Assembly (NCBI RefSeq): GCF_001889545.1
Contig: NZ_CP018194.1
Coordinates: 744,001 to 808,000, forward strand
Direction: 5' to 3'
Length of the DNA: 64,000 bases
Origin: Granulibacter bethesdensis
Lineage (GTDB): Bacteria > Pseudomonadota > Alphaproteobacteria > Acetobacterales > Acetobacteraceae
In this document: piece after piece, positions 55,673-64,000 of the stretch
Layout of the letters: every line of letters begins with the position of its first letter
How positions within the stretch are numbered: position 1 is the first letter of the stretch
Notes under the pieces: generated by a model
What the model was told of the DNA's origin: nothing
The model's database searches: none
The model's input: the letters and a program-made list of their open reading frames with translations, nothing else
Made by a program: the position numbers and the translations under genes

Positions 55673-56376
55673 GGGGCTGTTTTCGCCTGCGTTGTGCCGG
55701 ATGATCTGGCAGCATTGAGCACCATCCGGGAAGGACCATGAAACTGCATGATATTGCCCCGATCCAGCAAGGTGAAGCCATGGCTGGCATCAAGCGTGCC
55801 GAACGGCCCTTCGAGGCTGACCTTGTCGCTGGAGGAAACGGCGCCATGATGCATGTTGAGGGAGGCAGTCTGGGATGTCATGACTGTCCCGTCATCACGG
55901 TACAATGTTACGTCGCCGGTCATGTCCAGCATACCCAGATGCTGCAGATAAACACCTTTTTTTGACTGCACCATCAACCAGTTGCCGTTCTGCAATGTGG
56001 CGTCGGCCTTTGGCTGGGCCAGATTGATCCGTTCCTGATCAACCTGCTCGGCGGCATGAGCGGTCACGGTATAGGGGCGGTTCTGCTCATCCACGCCGCG
56101 ATAGGTGGCGCCGGTGAGCCGCGTTCCGTTGGAAGCGGTGGCCGCAAGGCGTCGATAGGTGACGCGGGCGGCGTCAACCTCATGGTCGATTTCCGGCCAG
56201 ATTGCCAGCATCGTCAACAGCAGGGCGGCCGTGGCCGGCAGAAGATATTTAACAGCCATGACCATACGGTGCCGTTGTGCAATCCGTCTGGGGGAAGGCA
56301 CCTTGGCCCTTTTGATCGGGGCGGTCTGGGTGAGGCGAGGTTTATCCTGCATGGTGAGGGGCTGGCTGGTGTTCAT
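55669..56376 (-). CDS. lptC: LPS export periplasmic membrane-anchored protein LptC
   Basis: Single-pass inner-membrane protein handing lipopolysaccharide from LptBFG to LptA. An Arg-rich cytoplasmic start (PSPRRIAQRHRM) precedes the membrane helix YLLPATAALLLTMLAIWP (about residues 44-61). The rest is periplasmic with a beta-jelly-roll pattern (GATYRGVDEQNRPYTVTAHAA, LTGDVTLYRDDGTVM-like). Its start overlaps the kdsD stop by one base (TAATG) and its stop overlaps lptA by 4. Confidence 0.9.
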   Translation of the reverse strand: MNTSQPLTMQDKPRLTQTAPIKRAKVPSPRRIAQRHRMVMAVKYLLPATAALLLTMLAIWPEIDHEVDAARVTYRRLAATASNGTRLTGATYRGVDEQNRPYTVTAHAAEQVDQERINLAQPKADATLQNGNWLMVQSKKGVYLQHLGMLDMTGDVTLYRDDGTVMTSQTASLNMHHGAVSSSDKVSLEGPFGTLDASHGFTLLDRGNIMQFHGPSRMVLNAARSSGTTQAKTAP

Positions 56377-57434
56377 TAGGCCACTCCTGCGCGCAACAGG
56401 TCATGAATATGAATGACCCCGATCGGTGTATGCGTTGCGTCGACGACGAATAAAGCATTGATTGGCCGCGCCGTCTGACTGCTGTTTGGGGGGCCGTTTC
56501 GGTTCGGGCCGGTCATGGCGTGCAGAGCTTCAGCGGCCAGAACGGAGGGGGCAATGGTGCGTGGATCGCGGGTCATGATATCTGCCACCGGCCGTTGCCA
56601 AAGATCAGGGGCCATATGCCGCCGCAGATCCCCATCGGTGACGATGCCGATCAGCCTGCCTTCCTGATCCACCACCCCAACGCAACCCAGGCTTTTACTG
56701 CTGATCAGCAGTACCGCTTCATCCATCCGCATGTCGGGGGGGACCAGTGGCATGTCGTCCCCACTGCGCATGATATCCCCGACGGTGCGTAATTGCGCAC
56801 CCAGACGGCCGCCGGGATGAAAGGCGCCGAAATCCCGGGCAGTGAAGCCGCGTCGCTTGAGCAGCGCCACGGCCAGCGCATCCCCAAGCGCCATTTGCAA
56901 AGTGGTGGAGGTGGTGGGGGCAAGACCCATCGGGCATGCCTCCGCCACCGGGGGGAGCAGCAACACAATATCGGCGGCCCGTGCCAAAGCGCTGCCGGAG
57001 CGACCTGTCACACCGATCAGGGGAAGGCCGAAGCGGCGTGTATGGGCCACCAGATCAGCCAATTCCGAGGTCTCGCCGGAATTCGACAGGGCCAGCACGA
57101 TATCACCGTTCACGATCATGCCGAGATCCCCATGAGAGGCTTCGGCCGGATGCACGAACAGGGCAGGGGTACCGGTGGAAGACAGGGTTGCGGCAATTTT
57201 TCGCCCCACATGCCCTGATTTACCGATTCCGCTGACCACGACCCGTCCGGCGCTGGCAGCGATCATCGCCACTGCATGCAGAAATTGCTCGTCCAGCGCG
57301 TCTGCCAGAACCTTCAGCGCGTCTGCCTCTGTCAACAGCACATCACGAGCTACGACAAGCCCGGCTTTATCCGTGCCGGAAAAAACAGGTTTTGAAGCGG
57401 ACTCTGTGGCCATGGTGACCGTTTGCGCAGTCAT
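56376..57434 (-). CDS. kdsD: Arabinose-5-phosphate isomerase KdsD (KpsF/GutQ family)
   Basis: Converts ribulose-5-phosphate to arabinose-5-phosphate, the first step to Kdo, needed for the LPS inner core. The N-terminal SIS domain (about residues 25-175) has GIGKSGHVGRKIAATLSSTG, PAEASHGDLGM and SNSGETSEL; two C-terminal CBS domains follow (GDIMRSGDDMP and VADIMTRDPRTI). The ATG at 57434 has GAGGA about 10 bases upstream; the frame opens at 57488. It heads the kdsD-lptC-lptA-lptB run. A perfect TetR-type palindrome lies 74 bases upstream. Confidence 0.94.
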   Translation of the reverse strand: MTAQTVTMATESASKPVFSGTDKAGLVVARDVLLTEADALKVLADALDEQFLHAVAMIAASAGRVVVSGIGKSGHVGRKIAATLSSTGTPALFVHPAEASHGDLGMIVNGDIVLALSNSGETSELADLVAHTRRFGLPLIGVTGRSGSALARAADIVLLLPPVAEACPMGLAPTTSTTLQMALGDALAVALLKRRGFTARDFGAFHPGGRLGAQLRTVGDIMRSGDDMPLVPPDMRMDEAVLLISSKSLGCVGVVDQEGRLIGIVTDGDLRRHMAPDLWQRPVADIMTRDPRTIAPSVLAAEALHAMTGPNRNGPPNSSQTARPINALFVVDATHTPIGVIHIHDLLRAGVA

Positions 57435-57780
57435 GACAGGGCGATCCTCATATCCAGAATCATGTTCATGCCACGATGGCATCGGCACCGGTGCGGCAAT
57501 ATTGGAATGACCGATCGGTCACCTTATGCTCGGAAACCCGAATGGTGGCAAACATAAGAAAAATCCAGAGACTGGCGAAACAGATTGTGTGACAAATCGT
57601 CACGAGGCTGCCGATTTACAGCCACTGACTAACAGCCATGCCATATTTGCTTTGAAGCAGGTTGCTCCTGGCCACGATCCCGAAATACAGCATTCAGACA
57701 TTTCATGAAAATCGGATAACAGTTTGTCAGAAATACGGCAGCCTGTCCTCTGCTATCATCCTGTAATCTACGCTGATTCA
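57435..57780. other. Intergenic region between rnd and kdsD
   Basis: 346 bases with no convincing gene. They carry the palindrome TGACCGATCGGTCA (57508-57521), a perfect GCACCGGTGC (57484-57493), and GTGAC-N5-GTCAC (57589-57603), which loosely resembles a CRP/FNR-type site. The kdsD promoter should lie here. I see no clear terminator for rnd. Confidence 0.5.
57508..57521. promoter_or_regulatory. Perfect TetR-type palindrome upstream of kdsD
   Basis: TGACCGATCGGTCA is a perfect 14-base palindrome, differing by one base from the one at 30698-30711. Its place 74-87 bases upstream of the kdsD ATG suits an operator. The regulator is not in the window. Confidence 0.5.
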
Positions 57781-58416
57781 TCAGTGCGAAAAAATATCCG
57801 GCTGATCATATCCCAGATAGTCCAGTCGTGCTCTGGCAGGCAGAAAGGCGAAGCATGCTTCGGCCAGAGCGAGCCGATCCTCCCGGATCAGCAATCCTTC
57901 CAGCCGGTTCCACAGCGCATGCAGATGCAGCACGTCGGAGGCAGCATAGGCCATCTGCTCCGGCGTCAGTTCAGGGGCGCCCCAGTCGGAACTCTGCTGC
58001 TGCTTGCTGATATCTACCCCCAGCAGATCGCGGCACAGATCTTTCAGGCCATGGCGATCGGTGAAGGTGCGGACCAGTCTGGCGGCGATCTTGGTACATT
58101 TGATGTTGGACATCGTGATACCGAGTGCGTTCTGCAAAATGCCGACATCGAACCGTGCGAAATGCATCAGCTTCACGCAGGCCGGATTGCTCAGCAACCG
58201 CTTCAGATTGGGGCAGTCGGCACCTCTGCCGCCCAGTCGCTCCGGCACGATCTGCACAAGGTGGGCATGACCATCCCCGGCGGAAATCTGGATCAGGCAC
58301 AGCCGATCCCGGTGATGATTCAGCCCCATCGTTTCAGTATCGATGGCGATAAGGGAACCAAGATCCAGCGAAGGGGGAAGGTCGTGCCGATGAAGATGAA
58401 TGGTTTTGTCGGCCAT
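57781..58416 (-). CDS. rnd: Ribonuclease D-like 3'-5' exonuclease
   Basis: DEDD-family nuclease related to RNase D, which trims tRNA 3' ends. The exonuclease motifs are LIAIDTETMGLN (motif I), MHFARFDVGIL (motif II) and YAASDVLHLHALW (motif III, Y-x3-D). The ATG at 58416 gives 211 residues, so the HRDC domain of full-length RNase D is absent; this short form is common in alphaproteobacteria. It lies 214 bases from tRNA-Leu in the same direction. Confidence 0.88.
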   Translation of the reverse strand: MADKTIHLHRHDLPPSLDLGSLIAIDTETMGLNHHRDRLCLIQISAGDGHAHLVQIVPERLGGRGADCPNLKRLLSNPACVKLMHFARFDVGILQNALGITMSNIKCTKIAARLVRTFTDRHGLKDLCRDLLGVDISKQQQSSDWGAPELTPEQMAYAASDVLHLHALWNRLEGLLIREDRLALAEACFAFLPARARLDYLGYDQPDIFSH

Positions 58417-58630
58417 GAACTGTGTGATCACCGGGCTGAGACTTACGATGGATGAAGGGCGGATGATGGAATGCAGCACGCTTCATTCCCGGTATCCTGC
58501 CAGACAGGCAAGAATAAATGAAATGCAGGGACGACAACGGAAAACGTTGCATCCTGCAAACTCGCATGTCACTGTAGGGAAAGAACGCCGGTTGTTCAGT
58601 CATGACCGCCTCCCTCAAACCGAGGGAAGA

Positions 58631-58717
58631 TGGTGCCCAGGAGAAGACTCGAACTTCCACGACCTTGCGGCCACAGGTACCTGAAACCTGCGCGTCTACC
58701 AATTCCGCCACCTGGGC
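58631..58717 (-). tRNA. tRNA-Leu(CAG)
   Basis: The minus strand folds as a class II tRNA: acceptor GCCCAGG/CCTGGGC, discriminator A and encoded CCA, D-arm with GGTAGACGCG, anticodon stem CAGGT/ACCTG around loop TTCAGGT (anticodon CAG, read at 34-36), a long variable arm (TGGCCGCAAGGTCGT region) as in tRNA-Leu, and a GTTCGAGTC T-loop. 87 bases including CCA. Confidence 0.96.
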
Positions 58718-58984
58718 ATCGGGGCGTTGTGTGGAGCGGCATTTAGCGTCCGCAGCATGGAGCGTCAATGACCGCCGGCCAGGTTTTTTGAAAAAAACGT
58801 GACAGGCTGCATGCCATGCCCTCTGTCGGTCATGGAAAATCCCTTGTCCTGAAGCGTTAGGCGCGTTGCAGAACGCTGAAAAATCACGAATCCTGCTCCG
58901 CAAGACAGGTCAGGTCACCCTTGTCATGGTTCCGGTGCGCGTTACGGGAATGGGCGGCACATGCTTATCAGGGAGAATGCAGTC

Positions 58985-59986
58985 ATGACCACCACGGAAT
59001 CGGTGCCGGTTACGCCATCCACTATGCCGGGCCGGATCGCCACGGTTTTCGGAGGCTCGGGCTTTCTGGGGCAGTCGCTGATCAGGCTGCTGGCGCGGGA
59101 GGGGTATCAGATACGGGTTCCGGTGCGTGATCCTGAGCAGGTTCTGAAGCTGAAGAGCGCAGGTAGCGTCGGGCAGATCGTGCCGTTGGGCGTGTCGCTG
59201 GGAAGTCCTGATGCCGAGACCGGCATTGCCCGGGCCGTGCAGGGAGCATCGCTGGTGGTCAATCTGGTGGGGCTGCTGGCGGAAGCACGGAAAGGAGATT
59301 TTCAGCGCGTCCATGTGCAGGCGGCGGGGCTGATTGCATCCCTGTCCGCCCGTGCTGGTGTTTCGGCCTTTGTGCATATATCGGCTCTTGGGGCTGATCC
59401 AGCCAGCCCCTCCGCTTACGGACGCAGCAAGGCAGAGGGCGAGCAGGCTGTGCGCTCTGCCGTGCCGCAGGCCGCCATTCTGCGCCCGTCCGTTATTTTC
59501 GGGGCCGAGGATCATTTTTTCAACCGCTTTGCCGCTATGGCGGTGAGCTTGCCGATTGTACCGGTGATCTATGGCAACAGTCTGATGCAGCCCGTCTATG
59601 TAGAGGATGTAGCCCGTGCGATTCTGGCGGCTTCCATGCAGGCGGCTGGAAATGTCATCGAACTGGGCGGGCCAGAGGTCCTGACGATGCGTGATATTCA
59701 ACACCGTATCCTGACCATGATTGGTCGGAAAAAGCCGTTGATCGATATTCCTGACAAGGTAGCAATGGCGTTGGCGATGATCGCGGAAAAAATGCCTGGT
59801 CGTCCGCTGACCACTGATCAACTTGCCATGCTCGGGTCCGGCAGTGTCGTGTCGCCGCAGGCTCTGACGCTGGAGACGTTGCGGATTGTGCCGACCCCGA
59901 TTGATCTTGTGGTGCCCCATTATCTCTCCCGTTATCGGGTAGGCGGGCTGGTAGCGCGGCGGGTAAGAAAGATCACCATATCCTAA
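58985..59986 (+). CDS. NDUFA9-like NAD(P)-binding protein (extended short-chain dehydrogenase)
   Basis: Atypical short-chain dehydrogenase related to the NDUFA9 subunit of respiratory complex I. The Rossmann motif VFGGSGFLGQSLIRLL is near the N-terminus, with VVNLVGLL, FVHISALGADPASPSAYGRSKAEGE (Tyr-x3-Lys), AAILRPSVIFG and PVYVEDVARAI. The ATG at 58985 has AGGGAGA 8 bases upstream and gives 333 residues; an ATG at 58961 lacks this. Its function may be complex I assembly or quinone-related, as in other alphaproteobacteria; this is inference. A terminator follows. Confidence 0.85.
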   Translation: MTTTESVPVTPSTMPGRIATVFGGSGFLGQSLIRLLAREGYQIRVPVRDPEQVLKLKSAGSVGQIVPLGVSLGSPDAETGIARAVQGASLVVNLVGLLAEARKGDFQRVHVQAAGLIASLSARAGVSAFVHISALGADPASPSAYGRSKAEGEQAVRSAVPQAAILRPSVIFGAEDHFFNRFAAMAVSLPIVPVIYGNSLMQPVYVEDVARAILAASMQAAGNVIELGGPEVLTMRDIQHRILTMIGRKKPLIDIPDKVAMALAMIAEKMPGRPLTTDQLAMLGSGSVVSPQALTLETLRIVPTPIDLVVPHYLSRYRVGGLVARRVRKITIS

Positions 59987-59988
59987 AT

Positions 59989-60010
59989 AGGTCCGAAATG
60001 GACCTTTTTT
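59989..60010 (+). terminator. Terminator after the NDUFA9-like gene
   Basis: AGGTCC (59989-59994) pairs with GGACCT (60000-60005) around GAAAT, followed by TTTTT. Confidence 0.8.
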
Positions 60011-60257
60011 CGTGGTGCGACAGGGATTTTTGAGGTTAAAATCAGGCATTACAAATTATTTGGTCATATCTATTGACCTATGACTGAAAAATAGGCTCGT
60101 CAAATGATGCAGCCTTGTTTATAAGCAATTTGCTCTGGTCGAATATCCCCTTTCGGCCAGAATAGTCGCGCTTGCGCGTCCGGCTCCACACCGCCCACGC
60201 AAAGGCTGTGCCGTATCCATACCATGGTCGGCCCGCCGCCCCTTGAGGAGATTGCTT

Positions 60258-61739
60258 ATGGCTGAACGCATGCTCCAGTTCGTCCGTCGTGCGCAGGCCT
60301 ATCCCGACAAACGCGCGGCAGAGCAGCGTGTGGAGGATTTCGACGAGATCTATGCTGATTTCCAGCCTGAACAGGCGGCGGAGCAGGCATCGCGGTGCAG
60401 CCAGTGCGGGGTTCCCTTCTGCTCGATCCACTGCCCGCTTTCCAACAACATCCCCGACTGGCTGAAGCTCACCGCTGAAGGCCGGCTGGAGGAAGCATAC
60501 GAAGTCAGCAGCGCCACCAACAACTTCCCTGAGATTTGCGGCCGTATCTGCCCGCAGGATCGCCTGTGTGAAGGCAATTGCGTGATTGAGAAGGATTTCA
60601 ACTCGGTCACTATCGGCTCGGTTGAACGCTACATCACGGATACGGCATGGGAAAAAGGCTGGGTGAAGCCGCCCCGTCCGTCTCATGAGCTTGAGCAGTC
60701 GGTGGCGATCATCGGTGCTGGCCCGGCTGGTCTGGCCGCGGCGGAGCAACTGCGCCGGCTCGGTTATCAGGTACATGTCTATGATCGCTATGACCGTGTT
60801 GGCGGCCTGTTGATCTACGGAATCCCCGGCTTCAAGCTGGAAAAGGACATCGTTCTGCGTCGCTGGAAGCTGCTGGAAGACGCTGGCGTCGTGTTCCATT
60901 GCGGCGTGGAGATCGGCAACGGTCCGGGTGCGGTCTCCATGGCCTCGTTGCAGGAAAAGCATGATGCGGTTCTGGTGGCGACAGGTGTGTATAAGTCCCG
61001 CGAACTGGGTGGCCCCGGCTCCGGCCTGCCGGGGATCGTGCCCGCTCTGACCTTCCTGACCGCTTCCAACCGCGTCGGCCTTGGGGACAAGGTGGAGGAT
61101 TTCGATAACGGTGTTCTGAATGCGGCTGGCAAGGATGTCGTTGTCATCGGCGGTGGTGATACGGCGATGGATTGCGTCCGTACTTCCATCCGGCAGGGCG
61201 CTAAATCAGTGAAGTGTCTGTACCGCCGCGATAAGGCCAACATGCCGGGCTCGATGCGGGAAGTGAAAAATGCGGAGGAGGAGGGCGTCGAATTCGTATG
61301 GCTCTCCGCGCCGGAAGCGTTCCTCGGTGAGGATCGGGTCAATGGGGTCCGGGCCGTGCGGATGCATCTCGGTCTGCCGGATGCGTCCGGTCGCCAGTCG
61401 GTGGAACCGTTGGAGGGCAGCCATTACACCATCCCGGCCGATCTGGTGATCAAGGCGCTCGGCTTCGATCCGGAAGATATGCCGGTGATGTTTGGCACGC
61501 CGGAGCTGGGGGTAACCCGCTGGGGCACGCTGAAGGTGGATCCCAAAACCTTCATGACCACTCTGCCGGGGGTGTTTGCGGCCGGTGATATTGTGCGTGG
61601 TGCGAGTCTGGTGGTCTGGGCGGTGCGCGATGGCCGTGATGCAGCGGCGGAGATGCATCGTTTCCTGCAAGGCAAGGCGTCCGGCACCCTGAAAGAACAT
61701 GAGAGCGAGCCGCAGGGCGTCCCGGCGGCGGCGGAATGA
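60258..61739 (+). CDS. gltD: Glutamate synthase (NADPH) small subunit GltD
   Basis: FAD- and NADPH-binding subunit that passes electrons to GltB for reductive synthesis of two glutamates from glutamine and 2-oxoglutarate. The N-terminal cysteines for [4Fe-4S] clusters are in RCSQCGVPFCSIHCPLSNN and CGRICPQDRLCEGNC. FAD site AIIGAGPAGLAAAEQLRRLG, NADPH site VVVIGGGDTAMDCVRT, and the C-terminal FAAGDIVRGASLVVWAVRDG are visible. ATG 60258 with TGAGGAG 7 bases upstream gives 493 residues. It precedes gltB by 8 bases, the reverse of the E. coli order. Confidence 0.96.
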   Translation: MAERMLQFVRRAQAYPDKRAAEQRVEDFDEIYADFQPEQAAEQASRCSQCGVPFCSIHCPLSNNIPDWLKLTAEGRLEEAYEVSSATNNFPEICGRICPQDRLCEGNCVIEKDFNSVTIGSVERYITDTAWEKGWVKPPRPSHELEQSVAIIGAGPAGLAAAEQLRRLGYQVHVYDRYDRVGGLLIYGIPGFKLEKDIVLRRWKLLEDAGVVFHCGVEIGNGPGAVSMASLQEKHDAVLVATGVYKSRELGGPGSGLPGIVPALTFLTASNRVGLGDKVEDFDNGVLNAAGKDVVVIGGGDTAMDCVRTSIRQGAKSVKCLYRRDKANMPGSMREVKNAEEEGVEFVWLSAPEAFLGEDRVNGVRAVRMHLGLPDASGRQSVEPLEGSHYTIPADLVIKALGFDPEDMPVMFGTPELGVTRWGTLKVDPKTFMTTLPGVFAAGDIVRGASLVVWAVRDGRDAAAEMHRFLQGKASGTLKEHESEPQGVPAAAE

Positions 61740-61747
61740 GGCGGCGT

Positions 61748-64000
61748 ATGAACAGCGAGAACGCAAAGGAAACCCGGCCCATGAACGTCGTTTCCACGAA
61801 TTTTGTCGCAGAATGGGATGCGAATGTTGCCGCTCTGCGCGACACCTATTCTCCTGACCAGGAACATGATGCCTGCGGCGTCGGCATGGTGGCCGCGCTG
61901 GACGGCAAGCGCCGCCGTGATGTCGTGGAGGCAGGGATCGAGGCGCTGCGGGCCGTGTGGCATCGCGGCGCGGTGGATGCCGATGGCAAGACCGGTGACG
62001 GGGCCGGTATCCATATTGAAATTCCGCAGGATTTCTTTGCCGAAGCGGTACGCCGTGGTGGCCATGATCCGCATCCGGGCAAGATTGCTGTTGGTCAGGT
62101 GTTTCTGCCGAAATCCGATCTGAATGCGCAGGAACGCTGCCGCCAGATCGTGGAGACTGAAATTCTGGCTTTCGGCTATGGCCTGTATGGCTGGCGTCAG
62201 GTGCCGATCAACTATGCCTGCATCGGTGAAAAGGCCAACCAGACCCGGCCGGAAATCGAGCAGATCATGATCTGGAACGCTCGTGGCGTGTCGGAGCAGG
62301 AATTCGAGCGCGATCTGTATGTGATCCGTCGCCGTATCGAAAAGCAGGCTGCTGCCGATGGTATTTCCGAGCTGTATCTGTGCTCGCTCTCCACGCGCTC
62401 GATCATCTACAAGGGCATGTTCCTGGCGGAGAACCTGACGGATTTCTATCCCGATCTGCTGGATGGGCGTTTCGTCAGCCGCTTTGCGATCTATCATCAG
62501 CGTTACAGCACCAACACCTTCCCGACATGGAAGCTGGCGCAGCCTTTCCGCATGATCGCGCATAATGGCGAGATCAACACGGTGATCGGCAACGTCAACT
62601 GGATGCGCAGCCATGAAACGCGCCTCGCCCATCCGGCGCTGGACGGATATTTCGAGGATCTGAAGCCGATCGTACAGCATGGTGGCTCTGATACCGCTTC
62701 GCTGGATGCGGTGTTCGAGCTGCTGGTGCGTGGCGGCCGTGATGCCCCGATGGCGAAAGCGCTGCTGATCCCGGCTGTTCAGAACGAGAACATGCCGAAA
62801 GAGCATCGCGACCTTTACCTGTACGCCAATGCCGTCATGGAGCCGTGGGACGGCCCTGCCGCGGTGTGCGGCACTGATGGGCGCTGGATGATCGCCGGTC
62901 TGGACCGCAATGGCCTGCGTCCGCTGCGTTACACCATCACCACCGATCAGCGCCTGATCATCGGCAGCGAAGCCGGTATGGTGAAGCTCGACGAGAGTCA
63001 GATTCTCGAAAAAGGCCATGTCGGCCCCGGTGAGACCATCGGCGTCGATCTGGATAACGGGGAATTCTATTCCTCTACCCGTCTGCGTGATGCACTGGCG
63101 GCGCGTCGTCCTTTCGGCGAATGGATCAAGGGCATTACCCAGCTTGACGACATCGTCCGCGCCGATGCGGGTGAGCCGTGCCTGTTCCAGGGCGAGGAAC
63201 TGCGTCGCCGTCAGCTCGGCGTCGGCGTGACGATGGAGGAGCTGGAAGTCATTCTGCACCCGATGGTGGAGGATGCGATTGAGGCGACAGGCAGCATGGG
63301 CGATGACACACCCATTGCCGTGCTGAGTGAGAAATATCGCGGTCTGCACCATTATTTCCGTCAGACTTTCGCGCAGGTCACCAATCCGCCGATCGACAGC
63401 CTGCGTGAAACGCAGGTGATGTCGCTGAAAACGCGGCTGGGTAATCTGGGCAATATCCTCGATGAGGATCAGTCCCAGTGCGATTTGCTGCAACTGGCCA
63501 GCCCGGTCCTGTCCAATGCTGAATACAACGCGATGCGCGATTACATGGGCGCATCAGCCTGTGTGGTGGACTGCACTTTTGCGGTTGAGGAAGGCGAGGC
63601 CGGCCTGCGCGCCGCCATCGCCCGGGTGAAGCGGGAGGCCGAGGAAGGCGTTCGGGCCGGATGCACCCATGTCATCCTGACCGACGAAAATACGTCTGCC
63701 ATGCGCGTGCCGATCCCGATGATCCTCGCCACGGGCGGGGTGCATACGCATCTGGTAGGGCAGTCTCTGCGCACTTTCACCAGCCTGAATGTGCGCAGCG
63801 CTGAATGCCTTGATGTGCATTATTTCGCGGTGCTGATCGGTGTGGGCGCTACCACGGTGAATGCCTATCTGGCGCAGGAGAGCATTGCCGATCGGCATCG
63901 CCGCGGCCTGTTCGGTGACCTGTCGCTGAAGGAGTGCGTGACCCGTTATCGCAAGGCGATCGACAAGGGGCTGCTGAAGGTGATGTCCAAGATGGGTATC
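61748..64000 (+). CDS. gltB: Glutamate synthase large subunit GltB, 3' end cut by window
   Basis: Glutamine amidotransferase and synthase subunit; 751 codons are visible and the frame is open to the last base. The class II glutaminase begins at the catalytic cysteine in HDACGVGMVAAL (Cys43, after a short propeptide), with RGAVDADGKTGDGAG, FAIYHQRYSTNTFPTW, RMIAHNGEINTVIGN and GSDTASLDAV. The central domain follows from about residue 440, with ILATGGVHTHLV near the end. ATG 61748 has TGAGG 6 bases upstream; ATG 61781 would drop 11 residues of the propeptide. FMN and Fe-S domains lie beyond the window. Confidence 0.96.
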   Translation, partial: MNSENAKETRPMNVVSTNFVAEWDANVAALRDTYSPDQEHDACGVGMVAALDGKRRRDVVEAGIEALRAVWHRGAVDADGKTGDGAGIHIEIPQDFFAEAVRRGGHDPHPGKIAVGQVFLPKSDLNAQERCRQIVETEILAFGYGLYGWRQVPINYACIGEKANQTRPEIEQIMIWNARGVSEQEFERDLYVIRRRIEKQAAADGISELYLCSLSTRSIIYKGMFLAENLTDFYPDLLDGRFVSRFAIYHQRYSTNTFPTWKLAQPFRMIAHNGEINTVIGNVNWMRSHETRLAHPALDGYFEDLKPIVQHGGSDTASLDAVFELLVRGGRDAPMAKALLIPAVQNENMPKEHRDLYLYANAVMEPWDGPAAVCGTDGRWMIAGLDRNGLRPLRYTITTDQRLIIGSEAGMVKLDESQILEKGHVGPGETIGVDLDNGEFYSSTRLRDALAARRPFGEWIKGITQLDDIVRADAGEPCLFQGEELRRRQLGVGVTMEELEVILHPMVEDAIEATGSMGDDTPIAVLSEKYRGLHHYFRQTFAQVTNPPIDSLRETQVMSLKTRLGNLGNILDEDQSQCDLLQLASPVLSNAEYNAMRDYMGASACVVDCTFAVEEGEAGLRAAIARVKREAEEGVRAGCTHVILTDENTSAMRVPIPMILATGGVHTHLVGQSLRTFTSLNVRSAECLDVHYFAVLIGVGATTVNAYLAQESIADRHRRGLFGDLSLKECVTRYRKAIDKGLLKVMSKMGI

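Noticed and set aside
57587-57605. CRP/FNR-like site TGTGA-N7-TCACG upstream of kdsD
   Set aside because: Spacer is one base too long and the right half is imperfect; noted only as a weak dyad.
61424-63493. A 689-codon open frame antisense to gltD and gltB
   Set aside because: Long antisense frames are common in high-GC genes; both sense genes are complete and well conserved, and the antisense product has no recognisable motif.

Overview
The window is high-GC alphaproteobacterial DNA that looks like an acetic acid bacterium (Acetobacteraceae). The best fit I can offer is Granulibacter or a close relative. That rests on gene content recalled from memory (a PQQ methanol dehydrogenase beside an aerobic-type cobalamin cluster, dapD/dapE, lptCAB-rpoN-hpf, Hsp20-DUF1150), not on a database search. 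It reads as ordinary chromosome: one tRNA, no rRNA, no insertion sequence, phage genes or CRISPR array.

Layout. 1-3.2 kb: end of a group 1 glycosyltransferase, then a solitary PQQ alcohol dehydrogenase with the lanthanide (XoxF) signature. 3.2-26.2 kb: a nearly complete late cobalamin pathway on both strands (cobC, cobD, cobQ, cobO, cobU, cobalamin riboswitch, cobW, cobN, cobG, cobH, cobI, cobJ, cobK, cobL, cobE, cobM, cbiD, cobB, cobT, cobS). It is interrupted by a two-gene guanine deaminase/Rieske oxygenase operon. 26.2-31.6 kb: an RND efflux pump and a lytic transglycosylase. 31.7-41.5 kb: FAH-family hydrolase, pepN, a 55-residue metallothionein, a TauE/SafE permease, a DUF2934 protein, the peroxide module ahpC-ahpD with divergent oxyR, a TPR glycosyltransferase and HU. 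41.6-50.2 kb: parE, dps, dapD, dapE, two coupled membrane proteins of unknown function, truA, fmt, def. 50.3-58.7 kb: Hsp20 and DUF1150, then leftward hpf, rpoN, lptB, lptA, lptC, kdsD, rnd and tRNA-Leu(CAG). 58.9-64 kb: an NDUFA9-like protein, gltD and the start of gltB.

How the genes work together. The B12 genes make the corrin ring with the oxygen-dependent early steps (CobG, CobN) but carry CbiD where CobF would be expected, a mixed aerobic/anaerobic gene set. The rightward cobW-to-cobJ run sits behind a riboswitch and is held together by 1-4 base stop/start overlaps. Peroxide defence (AhpC, AhpD, OxyR, Dps), metal binding (metallothionein) and efflux form a stress block. The kdsD-lptCAB genes make and export lipopolysaccharide.

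Observations most worth checking: two tandem sigma-54 -24/-12 promoter matches pointing away from rpoN just upstream of it; an in-frame 18-bp tandem repeat expanding the OxyR redox domain; the coupled guaD-Rieske pair as a possible molybdenum-free guanine-to-urate route; near-identical TetR-type palindromes 27 kb apart; and an uncharacterised membrane protein pair coupled to dapE. I did not find a clearly new multi-gene defence or mobile system.
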